This document shows, piece after piece, positions 5,091-12,123 of a stretch of 12,952 bases of DNA. A program made the position numbers and the translations under genes. The notes under the pieces are model-generated. The model had not been told where the DNA came from. It did no database searches and worked only from the letters and a program-made list of their open reading frames with translations. The DNA comes from Chloroflexi bacterium RBG_16_68_14. GTDB taxonomy: Bacteria; Chloroflexota; Dehalococcoidia; DSTF01; RBG-16-68-14. The stretch is taken from positions 8,495-21,446 of the forward strand of contig MGOB01000060.1 in the NCBI GenBank assembly GCA_001796995.1. Reading direction: 5' to 3'. How positions within the stretch are numbered: the stretch's first letter is position 1; every line of letters begins with the position of its first letter.

Positions 5091-5867
5091 GTGAGCGAAC
5101 GCCTCGACCTCGACCGTCTCCAGGCCCCCCTCCGCACCGAGTTCATCGGCCGCGCCGTCTTCTACGAAGCGTCGATCACTTCCACGATGGAGATGGCCCG
5201 GCGCGAGGCGGAGGCGGGCGCCCCGGAGGGCGCCCTCGCCATCGCCGAGGAGCAGACGGCCGGCCGGGGACGGATGGGCCGCTCCTGGGTGTCGCCGCCG
5301 GGGGTCAACCTCTACTTCACGGTGATCCTGCGGCCGACCCTGGAGCAGCTCCGCTACCTCGCCATCATCGCGCCCCTCGCCGTCTGCCAGGCCATCGAGG
5401 AGACGACCGGCCTCTTCCCCCGCATCAAGTGGCCCAACGACGTGATCATCGACGGCAGCAAGGTCTGCGGCGTCCTGGCCGAGTCGGAGCTGGCGGGCGA
5501 CGAGGTGCTCTTCGCGCTGGTGGGGATAGGCGTCAACGTCAACCTCGAGCCGACCGCCCACCCCGAGATCCGAGAGATCGCCACCAGCCTGCGGGCGGAG
5601 CTGGGGCGGGAGGTGGCGCGGGAGGAGGTGCTGGCAGCGACCCTCAATCACTTCGAGACGCTCTACCGGGCGCTCCGGCGGGGCGAGGTGGTCTCGACGG
5701 GCTGGAAGCACCGGCTGGACACGCTGGGCAAGCCGGTGCGGGTGCAGACCGCGGGCGGCTTCGAGGAGGGGGTGGCGGTGGACGCCGACTCCGACGGCGC
5801 CCTCATCCTCCGCCGGGACGACGGCAGCCACGTCCGCGTCGAGGCGGGGGAGGTGCTGGCACGGTAG
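5091..5867 (+). CDS. birA: Biotin--[acetyl-CoA-carboxylase] ligase (BirA, no HTH domain)
   Basis: A 258-residue monofunctional class I biotin protein ligase. It makes biotinyl-AMP and attaches biotin to the carrier protein of biotin-dependent carboxylases. The ATP/biotin loop TAGRGRMGRSW is at 57-67, followed by SPPGVNLYFTVILRP. The catalytic-lysine region KWPNDVIIDGSKVCGVL is at 113-129, and GIGVNVNL at 145-152 forms the core. The C-terminal SH3-like domain runs from about 208 to 258. No N-terminal winged helix is present, so it should not repress biotin genes. GTG 5091 was chosen because the frame upstream of it runs through the terminator. There is no Shine-Dalgarno; CATGAT (5077-5082) could be a -10 giving a nearly leaderless message. 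Otherwise expression would depend on read-through of the terminator. Confidence 0.93.
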   Translation: MSERLDLDRLQAPLRTEFIGRAVFYEASITSTMEMARREAEAGAPEGALAIAEEQTAGRGRMGRSWVSPPGVNLYFTVILRPTLEQLRYLAIIAPLAVCQAIEETTGLFPRIKWPNDVIIDGSKVCGVLAESELAGDEVLFALVGIGVNVNLEPTAHPEIREIATSLRAELGREVAREEVLAATLNHFETLYRALRRGEVVSTGWKHRLDTLGKPVRVQTAGGFEEGVAVDADSDGALILRRDDGSHVRVEAGEVLAR

Positions 5868-5892
5868 GCCACCCAGCCTCCCCTCAACCCCA

Positions 5893-5917
5893 GGGTCGCG
5901 GGTCAAGGGTCACGGGC
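5893..5917 (+). repeat. Short tandem repeat GGGTCRM, three units plus a partial one
   Basis: GGGTCGC, GGGTCAA and GGGTCAC (5893-5913), then GGGC, form an imperfect 7-bp tandem array between the convergent birA and SPFH genes. It is too short for function to be claimed. Confidence 0.55.
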
Positions 5918-5935
5918 AGACCTCCGGCATCGGCC

Positions 5936-5954
5936 GCTACGGCGCGCCCGTAGC
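5936..5954. other. Hairpin at the convergent gene junction
   Basis: GCTACGG (5936-5942) and CCGTAGC (5948-5954) are perfect inverted arms around CGCGC and overlap the stop codon of the leftward SPFH gene. It could protect mRNA 3' ends or help end transcription on either strand, but no T-run follows in either direction. Confidence 0.35.
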
Positions 5955-6767
5955 CGGCGGCTCGGGAAGGGCCGGCGCTGCACCCCCGCTCACGACAGCG
6001 GCGACCGGTCGCCCGCGCTCCATGAACGACGAAATCAGGTCGATGGGCACCGGGAAGACGATGGTGCTGTTGCGCTCCGTCGCCACCTCCGAGAGCGTCT
6101 GGAGGAAGCGGAGCTGCAACGAGGCAGGCTGGGTGGACATGATGCTCCCGGCGTCCGCCAGGCGTTGCGCCGCCTGGTACTCGCCGTCGGCGTTGATCAC
6201 CTTGGCTCGGCGCTCCCGTTCCGCCTCGGCCTGGCGGGCCATCGCCCGCTGCATCCCCTGGGGCAGCTCCACGTCCTTCACCTCCACCACGGTCACCTTC
6301 ACCCCCCAGGGCTCGGTCTGCTCGTCGACGATCTGCTGGAGGCGCTGGTTGATCCGCTCTCGCTCCGACAGCAACTCGTCCAGGTCCGACTGGCCGAGCA
6401 CGCTACGCAGCGTGGTCTGCGAGATCTGGAAGGTGGCGCGCACGTGATCGACGACCTTGACCACCGCATCCTCCGGGTTGAGCACCTGGAAGTAGACCAC
6501 GGCGTTCACCTTCACGGTCACGTTGTCCCTGGTGATCGCTTCCTGGCTCGGCACGTCCATGGTGACGGTGCGCAGGTCCACCTTCACCATCCGCTCGATG
6601 ATGGGGATGATGATGAAGAGGCCGGGCCCCCGCGCCCCCTGTAACCGGCCCAGCCGGAAGATCACGCCCCGCTCGTACTCCTGGACGATGCGGATGGCGA
6701 AGGGAGCGAGCGGGATCAGCAGGACGTAGCCCAGACCTGTCAGTACGGCGGTAATGAGTCGAGCCAT
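5937..6767 (-). CDS. SPFH/Band-7 slipin (stomatin-like membrane scaffold)
   Basis: A 276-residue stomatin family protein. An N-terminal membrane segment (about 5-27) leads into the Band-7 domain: QEYERGVIFRLGRLQGARGPGL at 29-50, IPIIERMVKVDLRT, ITRDNVTVKVNAVVYFQV at 78-95, and the ERERINQRLQQIVDE-TEPWGVKVTVVEVKDVELP block (135-169). A charged coiled-coil helix (about 172-208) rich in Ala, Glu and Arg follows, then a Pro/Ala-rich tail. A hydrophobic stretch, STIVFPVPIDLIS (234-246), resembles the region at which the partner protease cleaves archaeal stomatin. The ATG has GGAAG just upstream. It lies 8 nt past the nfeD stop and forms the classic nfeD-slipin operon. These proteins form oligomeric membrane microdomain scaffolds. 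Confidence 0.93.
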   Translation of the reverse strand: MARLITAVLTGLGYVLLIPLAPFAIRIVQEYERGVIFRLGRLQGARGPGLFIIIPIIERMVKVDLRTVTMDVPSQEAITRDNVTVKVNAVVYFQVLNPEDAVVKVVDHVRATFQISQTTLRSVLGQSDLDELLSERERINQRLQQIVDEQTEPWGVKVTVVEVKDVELPQGMQRAMARQAEAERERRAKVINADGEYQAAQRLADAGSIMSTQPASLQLRFLQTLSEVATERNSTIVFPVPIDLISSFMERGRPVAAVVSGGAAPALPEPPATGAP

Positions 6768-6775
6768 CGGCTTCC

Positions 6776-8167
6776 CTACCTTTCTTCTGTCTTCTTGACC
6801 GTGAGCTTCAGACCCTGAACATCGGTGACGGTGACCTGTTCCCCCTCCTGGACGGTGCCGCTTTCCACCGTCGCCTGCCAGCGAGCGCCCTCCAAGAATA
6901 CGATACCCTCCGGGTCAAGGGGAGAGCGCGCCACCGCCATCCGTCCGATGAGCGCCTGCCGTCCCATATAGGCGGGCGCCCGGCGCGAGCGGAGGAGGGC
7001 GCTCATCACCATCATGAAGAAGGCGGCGAGCACCGCCGCCATGCCGTAGATCAGCCAGCGGTCCACCTGAAAGTCCGGGTTGCTGGTGCTCGTCAGGAGG
7101 AGCCCTCCCAGGACGAGCGCCACCGCGCCCCCAACGCCCAGGACGCCGAAGCCGGAGACGAAGAGCTCCGCCACGAACAGGGCGAAGGCGAGGCCGATGA
7201 GCGCCACCCCCGCCCAGTTCACCGGCAGCGTCCCCAAGGAGAAGAAGCCCAGCACCAGGGCGATGGCGCCGAACACCCCCGGCACGATCGCCCCCGGATT
7301 CAGCAGCTCGAAGACCAGGGCAAGGGCGCCCAGGCTGAGCAGCAGGAAGGCGATGTTGGGGTCGCTGATGAGGGCGAGGAAGCGTTCCACCAGGGTGCGG
7401 TTGTTTTCGACTACCGGCGCGTCCAGGAGCCGCAGCGTGACCGGCCGGTTCTCCTCCCCTACCCGCACGGTGCGGCCCTCCGCCTGCTCGAGGACGGAAT
7501 CGAGCGTCCGCGCCTCGAAGTCGACCACGTCCAGCTCCACCGCCTCTCGGGAGCTGGCCGAGACCGCCTCCCGCACCGCCCGCTCCGCCCACTCGGCGTT
7601 GCGGCCGCGCTCCTGAGCGATGCCGGTGATGAGGGCAGCCAGGTCCTCGGTGATCTTCTCCTCCAGCGTGCCCTCGATGTCTTCGCCTCCCCCACCGACC
7701 GGGCTGGCGGCGCCGATGCGGGTGGCCGGGGCCATGGCGGCGACGTGGCCCGCCATGGTGATGAAGGTCCCCGCCGAGGCCGCGTGCCCGCCCGCCGGCC
7801 ATACGTACGTGATCACCGGCACGCCCGACGCGTTGATGCGCTTCACGACCTCCTCCATGGAGCTCACCAGGCCCCCCGGCGTGTCCAGCCGGAGCACGAC
7901 GGCCCGGGCCGCGGTGCGCTCCGCCTCGTCGATACCGCGGTCGATGTAGCCGGCCATCACCGGGTCGACGGCGCCGTCGTAGGTGAGGACGTGGACCGCC
8001 CCCCGCTCATCGACGGAGGGGGCGCAGGCAGCAGCGATGCCCAGCGCAAGCAGGGCGGCCCAAAGGGCCAGCCTTCGCCTCCGGCCAGCGAGGATCGAAA
8101 GAGAGGGGCAGGGAACCTGTCGAACCTGTCGGAGCCTAGCCCTGAGGCAGCGCAATCCAGAGGGCAT
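6776..8167 (-). CDS. nfeD: NfeD-family membrane serine protease, long form (ClpP-like domain plus NfeD/OB domain)
   Basis: A 463-residue long-form NfeD. A signal segment (about 33-48) ends in AAAC and could be a lipobox with Cys48. The ClpP-like protease domain (about 56-240) has LRLDTPGGL at 92-100, nucleophile S131 in HAASAGTFI, and general base K171 in LEEKITED, the Ser-Lys dyad of Pyrococcus PH1510. Four or five membrane helices follow (about 270-395), then a soluble OB-fold NfeD domain (about 403-460). The stretch before the hydrophobic segment is unusually long (about 32 residues) and Arg-rich. No later ATG, GTG or TTG exists in frame there, and GGGGAGAGG lies 10 nt before this ATG, so the start is kept. 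The adjacent SPFH gene is its known partner and likely substrate. Confidence 0.9.
   Translation of the reverse strand: MPSGLRCLRARLRQVRQVPCPSLSILAGRRRRLALWAALLALGIAAACAPSVDERGAVHVLTYDGAVDPVMAGYIDRGIDEAERTAARAVVLRLDTPGGLVSSMEEVVKRINASGVPVITYVWPAGGHAASAGTFITMAGHVAAMAPATRIGAASPVGGGGEDIEGTLEEKITEDLAALITGIAQERGRNAEWAERAVREAVSASSREAVELDVVDFEARTLDSVLEQAEGRTVRVGEENRPVTLRLLDAPVVENNRTLVERFLALISDPNIAFLLLSLGALALVFELLNPGAIVPGVFGAIALVLGFFSLGTLPVNWAGVALIGLAFALFVAELFVSGFGVLGVGGAVALVLGGLLLTSTSNPDFQVDRWLIYGMAAVLAAFFMMVMSALLRSRRAPAYMGRQALIGRMAVARSPLDPEGIVFLEGARWQATVESGTVQEGEQVTVTDVQGLKLTVKKTEER
8114..8131. repeat. 9-bp exact tandem duplication in the nfeD 5' end
   Basis: AACCTGTCG occurs twice back to back (8114-8122, 8123-8131) within the Arg-rich N-terminal extension, encoding RQV-RQV on the minus strand. 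It may be replication slippage, or an operator if translation starts later than annotated. Confidence 0.5.
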
Positions 8168-8229
8168 ACAGCATCAACCTCTCCCCACATTGTCGCATGG
8201 GGGCGGTCAGGTGACTAGAGCAGACTTCC

Positions 8230-9006
8230 TTAGGCCAGGACGGAGAAGGGCTTATGCCGCGGCAGGCGGGCGCGCAACTGTACCGCCAGCCAGAAGCCGA
8301 GCATCGCCACGGCAGCGCCGGCGACGGCGTCCAGGAAAAAGTGATTGGCGGTGAGCACCACGCCGCCCAGAGTCGCCACCGGCAGGAGCAGGGCCAGGTA
8401 GCGGAAGGGCGCGCGCAGGTTGACGAAGATGGCTACCGCCGCCAGCAGGCTCCAGCCGAAGTGCAGGCTGGGCATCGCCGCGTACTGGTTGACGAAGGCC
8501 GGCGGCTGGAAGATGTAGTACGAGCCTGAGCTCACCGCCGTATCGACGAAGCCCCAGTATTGCAGGAAGCGCGGCGGCGCCGTCGGGACCAGCCAGAAGA
8601 GGACGAGCCCGATGCCGCCCGAGATGAGGAAGGCATTACGAAACAACGGGTATCGGTGCCGGTGGAAGGCGAAGAGCCAGATGGCGACGGCGATGATGAC
8701 CGGCAGGTGCCCCCAGACGTACACCGTGTTGACCAGCCGGACCGCAATGTCCCAGGTCAGGATCAGGCTCTGGAGCTTGTACTCCCAGAAGATCCCCAGC
8801 GCCTGCTCGATATCCACCAGCTTCGCCGCCCGCTGGAACGCCTCCGGGGTGCGGCCGTCCACCGTCCCGCGCACGAACTGATAGAGAATATACGCAGGGA
8901 CAATGATAGATACTTCCAGGATCGTGCGGGCGATACCACGCTCCGGCAACCACCGCCAACCGGGCCGCGCGTCTGGCGTCAGGGCGGCATCCTGCTCCCC
9001 TGCCAT
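8230..9006 (-). CDS. PAP2-superfamily membrane phosphatase/phosphotransferase (Aur1/Ipt1 type)
   Basis: A 258-residue integral membrane protein with about six hydrophobic segments. The motifs are those of the Aur1-like PAP2 branch: VPTAPPR at 140-146, MPSLHFGWSL at 178-187 with H182, and NHFFLDAVAG at 221-230 with H222 and D226. These residues form the phosphohistidine centre that hydrolyses or transfers a lipid-linked phosphate. Fungal relatives make inositol phosphorylceramide; bacterial members are mostly uncharacterised, so a lipid or polyprenyl phosphate substrate is only inferred. ATG 9006 is chosen because TATAAT ends 6 nt before it, making the transcript leaderless; the longer reading frame would start upstream of that box. 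The promoter lies inside the last codons of the aminotransferase gene. Confidence 0.85.
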   Translation of the reverse strand: MAGEQDAALTPDARPGWRWLPERGIARTILEVSIIVPAYILYQFVRGTVDGRTPEAFQRAAKLVDIEQALGIFWEYKLQSLILTWDIAVRLVNTVYVWGHLPVIIAVAIWLFAFHRHRYPLFRNAFLISGGIGLVLFWLVPTAPPRFLQYWGFVDTAVSSGSYYIFQPPAFVNQYAAMPSLHFGWSLLAAVAIFVNLRAPFRYLALLLPVATLGGVVLTANHFFLDAVAGAAVAMLGFWLAVQLRARLPRHKPFSVLA

Positions 9007-9012
9007 GACTCT

Positions 9013-9018
9013 ATTATA
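9013..9018 (-). promoter_or_regulatory. -10 box for a leaderless PAP2 transcript
   Basis: The minus strand reads GTG-TATAAT-AGAGTC-ATG. A perfect TATAAT ends 6 nt before the start codon, so initiation about 7 nt downstream falls on or next to the A of ATG. No -35 match is evident. Confidence 0.65.
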
Positions 9019-10366
9019 CACCAACAACCCCCTGGATCGAGCCCCCCACTAGCTCGACGATCCGGTCGATCTGCTCCGGACTGACGATGAGAGGCGGCGC
9101 CAGCAAGATGCTATCTCCCTTCACCCGCGTGATGAGGCCCCGGCGACGCAGGTCCCGCAGGACGCGGCTGCCCACCTTCTGCGCCGGGTCGAAGGGTGTC
9201 CTAGTGTCTCTATCGGCCACCAACTCCACCGCGCCCAGCAACCCCAGGCCACGAACCTCCCCCACATGGGGGAGCGTCCTCAGCCCATTGAGCCCCCGGC
9301 GCAGCCGCTCACCCATGGCCGCGGCGTGCTCCACCAGACCCTCCTCCTCGATGATCTGGATGTTGCGCAGCGCGACGGCGCAGGCGGTGGGATGGCCGGC
9401 GTTGGTGTAGCCGTGCATGAACTTGGCATCCTCGGGCGCAGAGAGGATCGCCTGGTGGATGCGGTCGGAGACGATGAAGCCGGCCAGCGGGACGTAGGCG
9501 CTGGTGATCGCCTTCGCCACCGTCATCACGTCCGGCTGGACGTTCCAGTGCGACAGGGCGAACCAGCGCCCGGTGCGGCCGAAGCCGGTGATCACCTCGT
9601 CGGCGATGAGGAGCACATCGTGCCGGTCGCAGATCTCGCGCAGGCGCGGCCAGTAGCCGGGCGTGGGCACGATGACGCCGCCGGCGCCGTGCACCGGCTC
9701 GGCGATGATAGCGGCCACCGTCTCCGGGCCCTCCCGCAGGATGGTCTGCTCGACGGCGTCGGCGCAGGCCAGGTTGCAGTCGTCGGCCCCCTTGCAGTGG
9801 GCGCAGCGGTAGGGGTAACAGGTCTCCACCCGCACGAAGCCTTCCGCCAGCGGGCCGAACCCCTGGTGGAACGCGGGAAGGCCCGTCGCCGCCGTCGCCC
9901 CCAGGGTGCCGCCGTGGTACGCCTCCCGGCGGGCGATGATCTTCGTCTTCTCCGGCCGCCCCTGCAGGTACCAGTAGAAGCGCGAGATCTTGAAGGCCCC
10001 TTCCACCGCCTCGGAGCCGCTGTTGCAGAAGAAAACGGCCTGCATGTTGGGGTAGACCAGGGAGATGAGACGCTCGGCCAGGCGGATAGAGGGGACGTTG
10101 GCATAGCCAACGTAGGAGTTAGAGAAGGCCAGCTCCTTCATCTGCTGAGCGGCCACCTCCGCCAGCTCCCTGCGCCCATGGCCGACGGCCACGTTCCACA
10201 GGCAGGCGAGGCCATCGATGTACTCCCGGCCGTGGATGTCCCAGAGCAGCGCTCCCTCGCCGCGCACGAACACCACGGGGTCTTCGTGGTCGCGCACGTG
10301 GTACTGGGGGTGGAGCTGGTGGGCCAGGTCCGCAAGAACGAGGGACTGGGCTTCCTCTTCCTTCAT
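9014..10366 (-). CDS. Class III omega-aminotransferase with Cys-rich loop
   Basis: A 450-residue fold-type I PLP enzyme of the omega-amino acid/amine:pyruvate branch. The phosphate-binding motif NSGSEA is at 115-120, EAYHGGT at 148-154 (Y150 stacks on PLP), IADEVITGFGRTG at 254-266 (D256), and the Schiff-base K285 in TVAKAITSAYVPLAG. The ATG at 10366 has GGAGG six nt upstream, a strong Shine-Dalgarno; frame upstream of it is a shadow of murE. It follows murE by 19 nt, so the two are likely one message, but a link to peptidoglycan synthesis is not established. A five-Cys loop spans 183-201. Candidate donors are beta-alanine, GABA, taurine or aryl amines, and the sequence does not decide among them. 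Confidence 0.9.
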   Translation of the reverse strand: MKEEEAQSLVLADLAHQLHPQYHVRDHEDPVVFVRGEGALLWDIHGREYIDGLACLWNVAVGHGRRELAEVAAQQMKELAFSNSYVGYANVPSIRLAERLISLVYPNMQAVFFCNSGSEAVEGAFKISRFYWYLQGRPEKTKIIARREAYHGGTLGATAATGLPAFHQGFGPLAEGFVRVETCYPYRCAHCKGADDCNLACADAVEQTILREGPETVAAIIAEPVHGAGGVIVPTPGYWPRLREICDRHDVLLIADEVITGFGRTGRWFALSHWNVQPDVMTVAKAITSAYVPLAGFIVSDRIHQAILSAPEDAKFMHGYTNAGHPTACAVALRNIQIIEEEGLVEHAAAMGERLRRGLNGLRTLPHVGEVRGLGLLGAVELVADRDTRTPFDPAQKVGSRVLRDLRRRGLITRVKGDSILLAPPLIVSPEQIDRIVELVGGSIQGVVGV

Positions 10367-10385
10367 GAACCGCCTCCGAACAACT

Positions 10386-11933
10386 CTACTCTCTCCCCAG
10401 CTCCGCCAGCAGCTCCCTCGCCACGCGTCTCTCGTCCCAGGGGACGTGCTCCCGGCCGATGATGATGGACGGTTCCGTGCCCTTGCCCGCCAGCAGCACC
10501 GTATCGCCCGGCTGGGCCCGCTGGAAGGCGTACCGCAGCGCCTCGCGCCGGTCCGGCACCCGGACGAAGTCGCGTTCATCCTCTCGACCGGCCTGCCGCA
10601 GGCCCGCGGCGATGGCCTCGATGATGGCGTCGGGGTTCTCGCGGCGGGGGTCCTCGTTGGTGAGCACAGTGAAGTCGGCCAGCTCCCCGGCCACGCGCCC
10701 CATGCCGTCGCGACGGCCCGGGTCGCGCTCACCGGCGCAGCCGAAGACGGCCCAGAGGCGCCCCTCCGTGGCCGGGCGTAGCACCTCCAGCACCCGCCGC
10801 AGCGCCTCCGGCGTAGAGGCGATGTCCACCACCACCCGGAAGGGCTGCCCCGCCTCGATGGGCTCCAGGCGCGCCGGCACGCCGGGGAAGGTTTCCAGGC
10901 CGCGCACGATCTCGTCCAGGGAGAGGCCCTGCGAGAGACCGACGGCGGCCGCCGCCAGGCAGTTGGAGACGTTATAGCGTCCGGCCAGCCTCACCGACAC
11001 ATCTCCGGAACCGGCGGGTGTGGCCAGCCGAAAGCGAGAGGCCAGTCCCTGCGCCTCTACCGACTCCGCGCGCACGTCGGCCGGCGCATCGATGGCATAG
11101 GTCACGCTCGGTGCCCGCGTCAGCGATCGGAAGTACGCCGACGCCGGATCGTCCGCGTTCAGCACGGCCGCCTTCGACACGTCCTTCCGTGGTGACTCGT
11201 CCAGCATCCGGAAGAGCCGCCCCTTCGCCTCGCGATACTCCTCCAGTGTGCCGTGGAAGTCGAGGTGGTCGCTACTCAGCGTGGTGAAGACGGCGACATC
11301 GAAGGCGCACTCGTCCACGCGGTGGAGCGCCAGCCCGTGCGAGGAGGCCTCCAGGACGGCGTAGCGCCTCCCGGCCTCCACCATCGCCGCCAACTGCGCC
11401 TGTATCTCCGGCGCCTCCAACGTGGTCATGTGGGTATCGTTCAGCCTGGCCTCGCTCCGCCCAGAGGCGGAGAAGGCGACGCTGCTCATGAAGCCCGCCG
11501 GCCGTCCCGCCGACTCCAGAAGATGGGCGATGAGATGGACGGTGGTGGTCTTGCCATCGGTGCCGGTGACGCCGATGACGCCCAGCTTGCGGGCCGGCCC
11601 GCCGTAGAAGCCGGCGGCGGCCTGAGCCAGCGCCCGCCGCGCATCGGGGACGGCCACGATGGTCGCGTCGGTCTCGCCCGCCAGCGCCTCCCACAGCGGC
11701 CGGCGGTCCTCCTGCACCAGGAGCGCCGTCGCGCCCCGCTGGAGGGCGTCGCGCAGGTAGCGGTGGCCGTCCGTCTCGAAGCCGGGGACGGCGACGAAGA
11801 GGGCGCCGGGGACAACGCTACGGCTATCGTAGCAGACAGCCGTGACCGGGACGGGACGGCCGCTGACAACGCAGGCGCCGGACAGACGGGCCAGCCAGGA
11901 AGCGGCGGCGGTTCGGGCGGGGAAGGCAGCCAT
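10386..11933 (-). CDS. murE: MurE-type UDP-N-acetylmuramyl-tripeptide synthetase (divergent)
   Basis: A 515-residue Mur ligase, the usual MurE length. It adds the third residue to UDP-MurNAc-L-Ala-D-Glu in the cytoplasm using ATP. The N-terminal UDP-binding domain has YDSRSV (35-40) and PGALFVAVPG. The P-loop GVTGTDGKTT is at 121-130, LEASSHGL at 194-201, GRYNVSN at 318-324, ARLEPIE at 354-360, GCAGERDPGRR at 398-408 and NEDPRRENP at 426-434. The Arg in EDPR resembles the DNPR motif linked to meso-diaminopimelate, though some DDPR enzymes add lysine. Two usually conserved histidines are replaced: DYAHTP reads DIASTP (370-375) and GKGHE reads GKGTE (483-487). ATG 11933 is chosen because TATAAT ends 12 nt before it; the open frame further upstream is judged noncoding. 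Confidence 0.88.
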   Translation of the reverse strand: MAAFPARTAAASWLARLSGACVVSGRPVPVTAVCYDSRSVVPGALFVAVPGFETDGHRYLRDALQRGATALLVQEDRRPLWEALAGETDATIVAVPDARRALAQAAAGFYGGPARKLGVIGVTGTDGKTTTVHLIAHLLESAGRPAGFMSSVAFSASGRSEARLNDTHMTTLEAPEIQAQLAAMVEAGRRYAVLEASSHGLALHRVDECAFDVAVFTTLSSDHLDFHGTLEEYREAKGRLFRMLDESPRKDVSKAAVLNADDPASAYFRSLTRAPSVTYAIDAPADVRAESVEAQGLASRFRLATPAGSGDVSVRLAGRYNVSNCLAAAAVGLSQGLSLDEIVRGLETFPGVPARLEPIEAGQPFRVVVDIASTPEALRRVLEVLRPATEGRLWAVFGCAGERDPGRRDGMGRVAGELADFTVLTNEDPRRENPDAIIEAIAAGLRQAGREDERDFVRVPDRREALRYAFQRAQPGDTVLLAGKGTEPSIIIGREHVPWDERRVARELLAELGRE

Positions 11934-11945
11934 GAATCCGCCGCC

Positions 11946-11954
11946 ATTATAGCA
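11946..11954 (-). promoter_or_regulatory. Extended -10 promoter of murE
   Basis: The minus strand reads TTGC-TATAAT with the perfect hexamer at 11951-11946 and TGC directly before it. The start codon follows after 12 nt, leaving a 5' leader of only about 5-6 nt. No good -35 is seen, as is common with extended -10 promoters. Confidence 0.7.
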
Positions 11955-11990
11955 AGGAAGCGCCCGTCTGATTCCGAAACTGGGTGCCGC

Positions 11991-12008
11991 GTTAGGGTCT
12001 GCCCTAAC
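11991..12008. promoter_or_regulatory. Perfect inverted repeat in the murE/GGDEF divergent region
   Basis: GTTAGGG (11991-11997) and CCCTAAC (12002-12008) flank TCTG. CTAACCT (12004-12010), overlapping the right arm, is also perfectly complementary to AGGTTAG (12045-12051) before the ATG at 12052. It could be an operator for the divergent genes or a competing RNA structure in the cyclase leader. Confidence 0.4.
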
Positions 12009-12021
12009 CTCTGGCCTCACC

Positions 12022-12027
12022 TTGACA
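12022..12027 (+). promoter_or_regulatory. Candidate -35 of the right-edge cyclase
   Basis: A perfect TTGACA is present. The only nearby -10 candidates (TTAGAT at 12048-12053, spacing 20) are poor, so this promoter is tentative. Confidence 0.3.
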
Positions 12028-12123
12028 ACCGATAACTCCTCCAAAGGTTAGATGTGGGCCTCTGGGCCATCAAGAACGGGTCATCCTATGGTTGAACAGA
12101 CGCGCGTCTTTTCGGAGTCAGCG

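Noticed and set aside
5881..5960. Bidirectional intrinsic terminator between birA and the SPFH gene
   Set aside because: A perfect 7-bp hairpin is present but neither strand has a T-run after it, so it is listed only as a hairpin.
9266..10462. 398-residue plus-strand open frame opposite the second aminotransferase
   Set aside because: It is antisense to a gene with full class III aminotransferase motifs. Long antisense frames are expected in GC-rich coding DNA, and the translation has low-complexity composition.
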